9,655 nt of DNA from an uncultured Muribaculaceae bacterium. GTDB lineage: Bacteria > Bacteroidota > Bacteroidia > Bacteroidales > Muribaculaceae. Under the pieces are notes generated by a model. It had not been told where the DNA came from, searched no databases, and was given only the letters and a program-made list of their open reading frames with translations. The position numbers and the translations under genes were made by a program. Shown here one piece after another: positions 6,933 through 9,655 of this stretch (its first letter is position 1; every line of letters starts with the position of its first letter). The stretch covers positions 1-9,655 of the forward strand of contig CAJUSN010000095.1 of NCBI GenBank assembly GCA_910589095.1. The letters run 5' to 3'.

Positions 6933-7104
6933 CCGTCAATTTTTCATTCCTCACGCGAACACATGAGGTGCGCATGTTTCTGCGGAGAATCTTGCGACAG
7001 CGCAAGTAATCAATAGCCATTCCAAAAGCAACGAACAGCGCCACTATCACAGTAACCAGAGCCCAATGCCATAAAGGCTGTATATCAATTGTTGATCCGA
7101 ACAT
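6910..7104 (-). CDS. possible small single-pass membrane protein, unknown function
   Basis: This 64-residue frame starts with ATG at 7104. Residues about 11-32 (LWHWALVTVIVALFVAFGMA) form one strong membrane helix, followed by a basic tail (CRKILRRNMRTS..RVR), which by the positive-inside rule predicts an outside N-terminus and a cytoplasmic C-terminus. I do not recognise a family. It lies alone between the transporter terminator and the structured RNA, followed by a weak terminator. No promoter matching the phylum consensus was found in the 80 bases before it. The organised hydrophobic/basic layout favours a real gene over chance, but a random frame cannot be excluded. Confidence 0.42.
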   Translation of the reverse strand: MFGSTIDIQPLWHWALVTVIVALFVAFGMAIDYLRCRKILRRNMRTSCVRVRNEKLTEHRLSNK

Positions 7105-7185
7105 ATTCTACGAGTTTTCTATAAATTCCGTTTAATTGATAAACGCTTCTTCCTTCTGCATGGTTCGGTGATTCCGGACAGTGCG

Positions 7186-7230
7186 AAAAAACGCCACACC
7201 GGGATAAGTATCTCGGTATGGCGTATTTTT
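7186..7230 (-). terminator. intrinsic terminator of the POT transporter gene
   Basis: Bases 7191-7205 pair with 7210-7224 (ACGCC..ACCG with CGGT..GGCGT; one mismatch and one G-T pair) around AAGT. An A run at 7186-7190 gives a U tract on the minus strand, and a T run at 7226-7230 flanks the other side. It lies 25 bases past the transporter stop codon. Confidence 0.88.
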
Positions 7231-7248
7231 AAAATTACTGCGCCAGAA

Positions 7249-8961
7249 TCAGATTGCGTCGTCTTCCACTGTTTCCAGTGCGTCGGCAGGCGCGGGTTCA
7301 TCATCGCTTGTAGCTGCTTCCAAACGTTTCATCATGAAGAAGATGAAGCCGGCTGAAATCACACATATTACGATGAGGATGGCCCAAAGCACAGATACGT
7401 CTATTGCATTCCACAACAGAGTGGGAATAACAACCAGATAGTTACCGATAGCGGTTGCACCGAACCAGCATCCCATCATGGCACCCTTATATTTAGGAGG
7501 AGCCACCTTGGACACGAACGAGATGCCCATGGGCGAAAGGAGCAGCTCAGCAAACGTGAGCACGAGGTAAGTACCGATAAGCAGGTTGGGACTAACAAGA
7601 TGAGCGCCCTGACCTTGTTCGGGAGCAACCCCCAAGCCAATTGAACCTATGCACATGATGAGGAACGCAACGGCTGCCACAAGCATACCATATCCGATTT
7701 TACGCGGAGCGGAGGGCTCTTTCTTCTTGCTTGCAAGCCATCCGAACAGTGCAACCGAGAAGGGGGTGAGGGCAACCACGTAGAACGGATTGAACTGCTG
7801 GAACACCTGAGGCTGGATGCCGGTAACGGTTTCGGGGGTAATTCCGTAGATGTACCAAAGCACACCGCCACATGCTGCGAGGAGCACAGCTGAAATTACA
7901 CGACCGCCGGCGGTCTTGCTTTGCGCAAGGCTGAAGAATGAATAAACAGCCACTACTATTGTAACAAGCGCCCAGATATTGAATCCTATGCGTGTCCATC
8001 CTGTTGACTCTGATGAAGTGAAAACCTCTGCAAACTTGGTCAAAGTAGCACCATTCTGATGGAACACCATCCAGAAGAAAATCACCACTGCAAACACAAG
8101 CAGAAGAGCTGTGATGCGGCTTTTGGTCTGCTCGGGCGACAGCTCCTTGACAGGTGCGGCCTGAGCAGCCGGTGTGTTTTTGGATTTGGAATCCGAAACA
8201 CCGCTATAGGTACGCGCACCAAGTTTATAGATCAGGAAGCTGACAACCATAGAGGCACAAGCCACGGCAAATGCGTAACTGTAACCGGTGGTTATCGTGT
8301 CCATATAAGTAACCGCAAACTCTTTGAGATTAGCACCTGCAGGGGCAAATTCAGTAATCGTGCGGGTGGCCTCAGCGGTTAGAGATTCGTTGGCAAGCAA
8401 ACGGTTACAGATACTCGGAATGGCACCGTCATAGACAAGATTATTAGCATTGAGGGCCATTTCGCAAAGCCATACGGTGACCATAGGAGCAAACATTGCG
8501 CCGATATTGATGGCCATATAGAAAAGCGAGAAGGCCACGTCGCGTTTGTCGCTGTAACGGGGATCATTGTAAAGGTCACCAACCATCACTTGAAGATTAC
8601 CTTTGAACAATCCGGTACCTGCCGAAATAAGCAGCAACGCGGCAAACATGATTATCATTGAGCTAACTGCACCTCGCTCAGTAGGGATGGCCATGACGAG
8701 ATAGCCTAAGAACATCACGATGATGCCCAGCGTGACAGTCTTCTGGAAATTCCAGCGGTCGGCGATCCATCCGCCGATCATCGGCATGAAATAGACCAAG
8801 GCAAGGAATGTGGAGTAGATGGTGCCTGCAAGGGCTGTCGAAAAGCCGAACTTGGCTTGAAGGAACAGCAACAGGATGGCAAGCATGGTGTAGTAACCGA
8901 AGCGCTCACCGGTGTTGGCCAAAGCAAGCACGTAGAGTCCTTTGGGTTGGTTTTTAAACAT
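7249..8961 (-). CDS. POT/PTR2-family peptide transporter
   Basis: This 570-residue inner-membrane protein is of the proton-dependent oligopeptide transporter family (MFS fold), which imports di- and tripeptides. Family signatures: TM1 GERFGYYTM (18-26); the TM2-3 loop GGWIADRW (63-70); GTGLFKGNLQ in TM4 with lysine K120, the usual partner of the TM1 motif; FSLFYMAINIGA (144-155), the PTR2 signature; and FAELLLSPMGISFVSKVAP near the C-terminus, with the conserved TM10 glutamate. About 12-14 membrane segments are evident, and the tail after KRLEAA is acidic. One oddity: the ExxER proton-coupling motif reads N16-T-G-E19-R20, so the first glutamate is asparagine. MFKNQPKGLY is a sensible start just before TM1. 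sufE ends 83 bp upstream; no clear promoter lies in that gap, so co-transcription is possible. The real substrate is inferred from the family. Confidence 0.92.
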   Translation of the reverse strand: MFKNQPKGLYVLALANTGERFGYYTMLAILLLFLQAKFGFSTALAGTIYSTFLALVYFMPMIGGWIADRWNFQKTVTLGIIVMFLGYLVMAIPTERGAVSSMIIMFAALLLISAGTGLFKGNLQVMVGDLYNDPRYSDKRDVAFSLFYMAINIGAMFAPMVTVWLCEMALNANNLVYDGAIPSICNRLLANESLTAEATRTITEFAPAGANLKEFAVTYMDTITTGYSYAFAVACASMVVSFLIYKLGARTYSGVSDSKSKNTPAAQAAPVKELSPEQTKSRITALLLVFAVVIFFWMVFHQNGATLTKFAEVFTSSESTGWTRIGFNIWALVTIVVAVYSFFSLAQSKTAGGRVISAVLLAACGGVLWYIYGITPETVTGIQPQVFQQFNPFYVVALTPFSVALFGWLASKKKEPSAPRKIGYGMLVAAVAFLIMCIGSIGLGVAPEQGQGAHLVSPNLLIGTYLVLTFAELLLSPMGISFVSKVAPPKYKGAMMGCWFGATAIGNYLVVIPTLLWNAIDVSVLWAILIVICVISAGFIFFMMKRLEAATSDDEPAPADALETVEDDAI

Positions 8962-9044
8962 AGCTTAAAAGTGAAATTATTGATTTGTGTTGATTGATTT
9001 TTTCGGAATCAGACAGTGATTAGCATTTGAAAAAAGTTTAAATA

Positions 9045-9479
9045 TCATTCATTTGCATTGCGATTGCGCATGTCGTAAGCCATTGCATAAAGACGCATCT
9101 GCTTCACCATTGCCAGCAGCCCGTTGGAGCGGGTGGGCGAAAGGTTTTCAGCCAATCCTATGTCATTGATGAAATGCAGGTCGGCATCAAGGATTTCGCG
9201 CGGCGTGTGGCCATTGAGCACACGAATGAGCATGGCTATTATACCTTTTACGATTATTGCATCGCTATCGGCTGTAAAAAACACCTTGCCGTCACGTTCT
9301 TCAGCATTAAGCCAAACCCGGCTCTGACAGCCCTCTATGAGATGCTCGGGCGTCTTGTACTTTTCCTCGATGGGAGGAAGCGAATTGCCAAGATCTATGA
9401 TCATGGCGTAACGGTCCATCCAGTCATCTACCTCTGAAAATTCATCTATAATCTCTTGTTGAGTTTCGTTGATTGTCAT
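9045..9479 (-). CDS. sufE: SufE family cysteine-desulfurase sulfur acceptor
   Basis: This 144-residue protein is of normal SufE length. SufE takes the persulfide sulfur from the cysteine desulfurase SufS and passes it to the SufBCD scaffold during cytoplasmic Fe-S cluster assembly. The active cysteine is C51 in EGCQSRVWL, the same position as in E. coli SufE. The N-terminal region DEFSEVDDWMDRYAMIIDLG and the C-terminal GLAENLSPTRSNGLLAMV also fit the family. The ATG at 9479 gives a start MTINETQQEII, as expected. An in-frame ATG at 9503 adds eight residues (MNNINNCP) and overlaps the preceding stop, so coupled translation from there is possible. No other suf genes are in the window. Confidence 0.93.
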   Translation of the reverse strand: MTINETQQEIIDEFSEVDDWMDRYAMIIDLGNSLPPIEEKYKTPEHLIEGCQSRVWLNAEERDGKVFFTADSDAIIVKGIIAMLIRVLNGHTPREILDADLHFINDIGLAENLSPTRSNGLLAMVKQMRLYAMAYDMRNRNANE

Positions 9480-9495
9480 AGGGCAATTGTTGATA

Positions 9496-9655
9496 TTATT
9501 CATTCGGTTCAGTAAAGATAACGTCAAGAAGCACCTCGCCAACAGCTTTAAGAGTGGCGGGGTCAATATTCTCGATGGTATCGTCAAGTGTGTGCCAAGT
9601 CGAAGGGAAGCCACCGGTCTGCGGATTGGCACACTCAATGATATCTATACAGGGG
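9496..9655 (-). CDS. C-terminal end of an M28-type metallopeptidase (5' part outside the window)
   Basis: The last 52 residues and TAA stop of a gene that enters from the right edge. The sequence CIDIIECANPQTGGFPSTWH followed by TLDDT matches the end of zinc-dependent M28 peptidases and the related glutaminyl-peptide cyclotransferase-like proteins of Bacteroidales: the histidine of WHT is the last zinc ligand, and the helix TLKAVGEVLLDVIF closes the domain. In this phylum such proteins are usually exported, but the N-terminus is not visible here. The stop lies 16 bases before the sufE ATG at 9479 (or overlaps the alternative start at 9503), implying one operon. Confidence 0.8.
   Translation of the reverse strand, partial: PCIDIIECANPQTGGFPSTWHTLDDTIENIDPATLKAVGEVLLDVIFTEPNE

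Noticed and set aside
9480..9638. 53-residue N-terminal extension of SufE
   Set aside because: It overlaps the end of the M28-type peptidase gene in another frame, and the shorter protein already has full family length with the cysteine at the expected position 51.
1..9655. CRISPR arrays, insertion sequences or a larger defence system
   Set aside because: No regularly spaced repeats, transposase or integrase reading frame, or terminal inverted repeats were found; the only defence-like genes are the toxin-antitoxin pair.

Overview
The window looks like chromosomal DNA from a member of the order Bacteroidales, probably a gut lineage such as Muribaculaceae or a relative (the family is inference). 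The evidence is threefold: three promoters match the Bacteroidota pattern TTTG-N19/20-TAnnTTTG, gene starts lack clear Shine-Dalgarno sequences, and a very large secreted GH2 beta-galactosidase ends in a C-terminal sorting-type tail typical of this phylum.

Layout. Bases 1-50 are the 3' two thirds of a tRNA-Pro(CGG) gene, followed by a strong hairpin terminator. Next is a small AT-rich islet (about 100-860) with two copies of an 18-bp repeat exactly 100 bp apart, a promoter, and an overlapping MntA/HepT (MNT nucleotidyltransferase / HEPN RNase) toxin-antitoxin pair. A tRNA 3' end plus an AT-rich toxin-antitoxin cargo suggests a remnant of an integrated element, but no integrase is present. Bases 861-1150 hold no recognisable gene. 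Bases about 1151-1439 hold the decayed 3' half of a SnoaL/lumazine-binding-like gene with a one-base frameshift in a G run.

Everything from 1522 onward is on the minus strand. From right to left along the transcripts it holds: the end of an M28-type peptidase gene, a SufE gene, a POT-family peptide transporter ending at a terminator, a possible small one-helix membrane protein, a structured non-coding RNA with its own promoter and terminator, and a 1583-residue exported beta-galactosidase with its own promoter and terminator.

How the genes relate. The peptidase tail and sufE are tightly packed and probably co-transcribed, and the transporter 83 bp downstream may belong to the same unit. The beta-galactosidase stands alone, with no SusC/SusD pair or other carbohydrate genes in view. 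The RNA just upstream of it is the least explained element: a long nested stem, a canonical promoter and a strong intrinsic terminator point to an independent small RNA, with a 6S-like RNA the leading guess.
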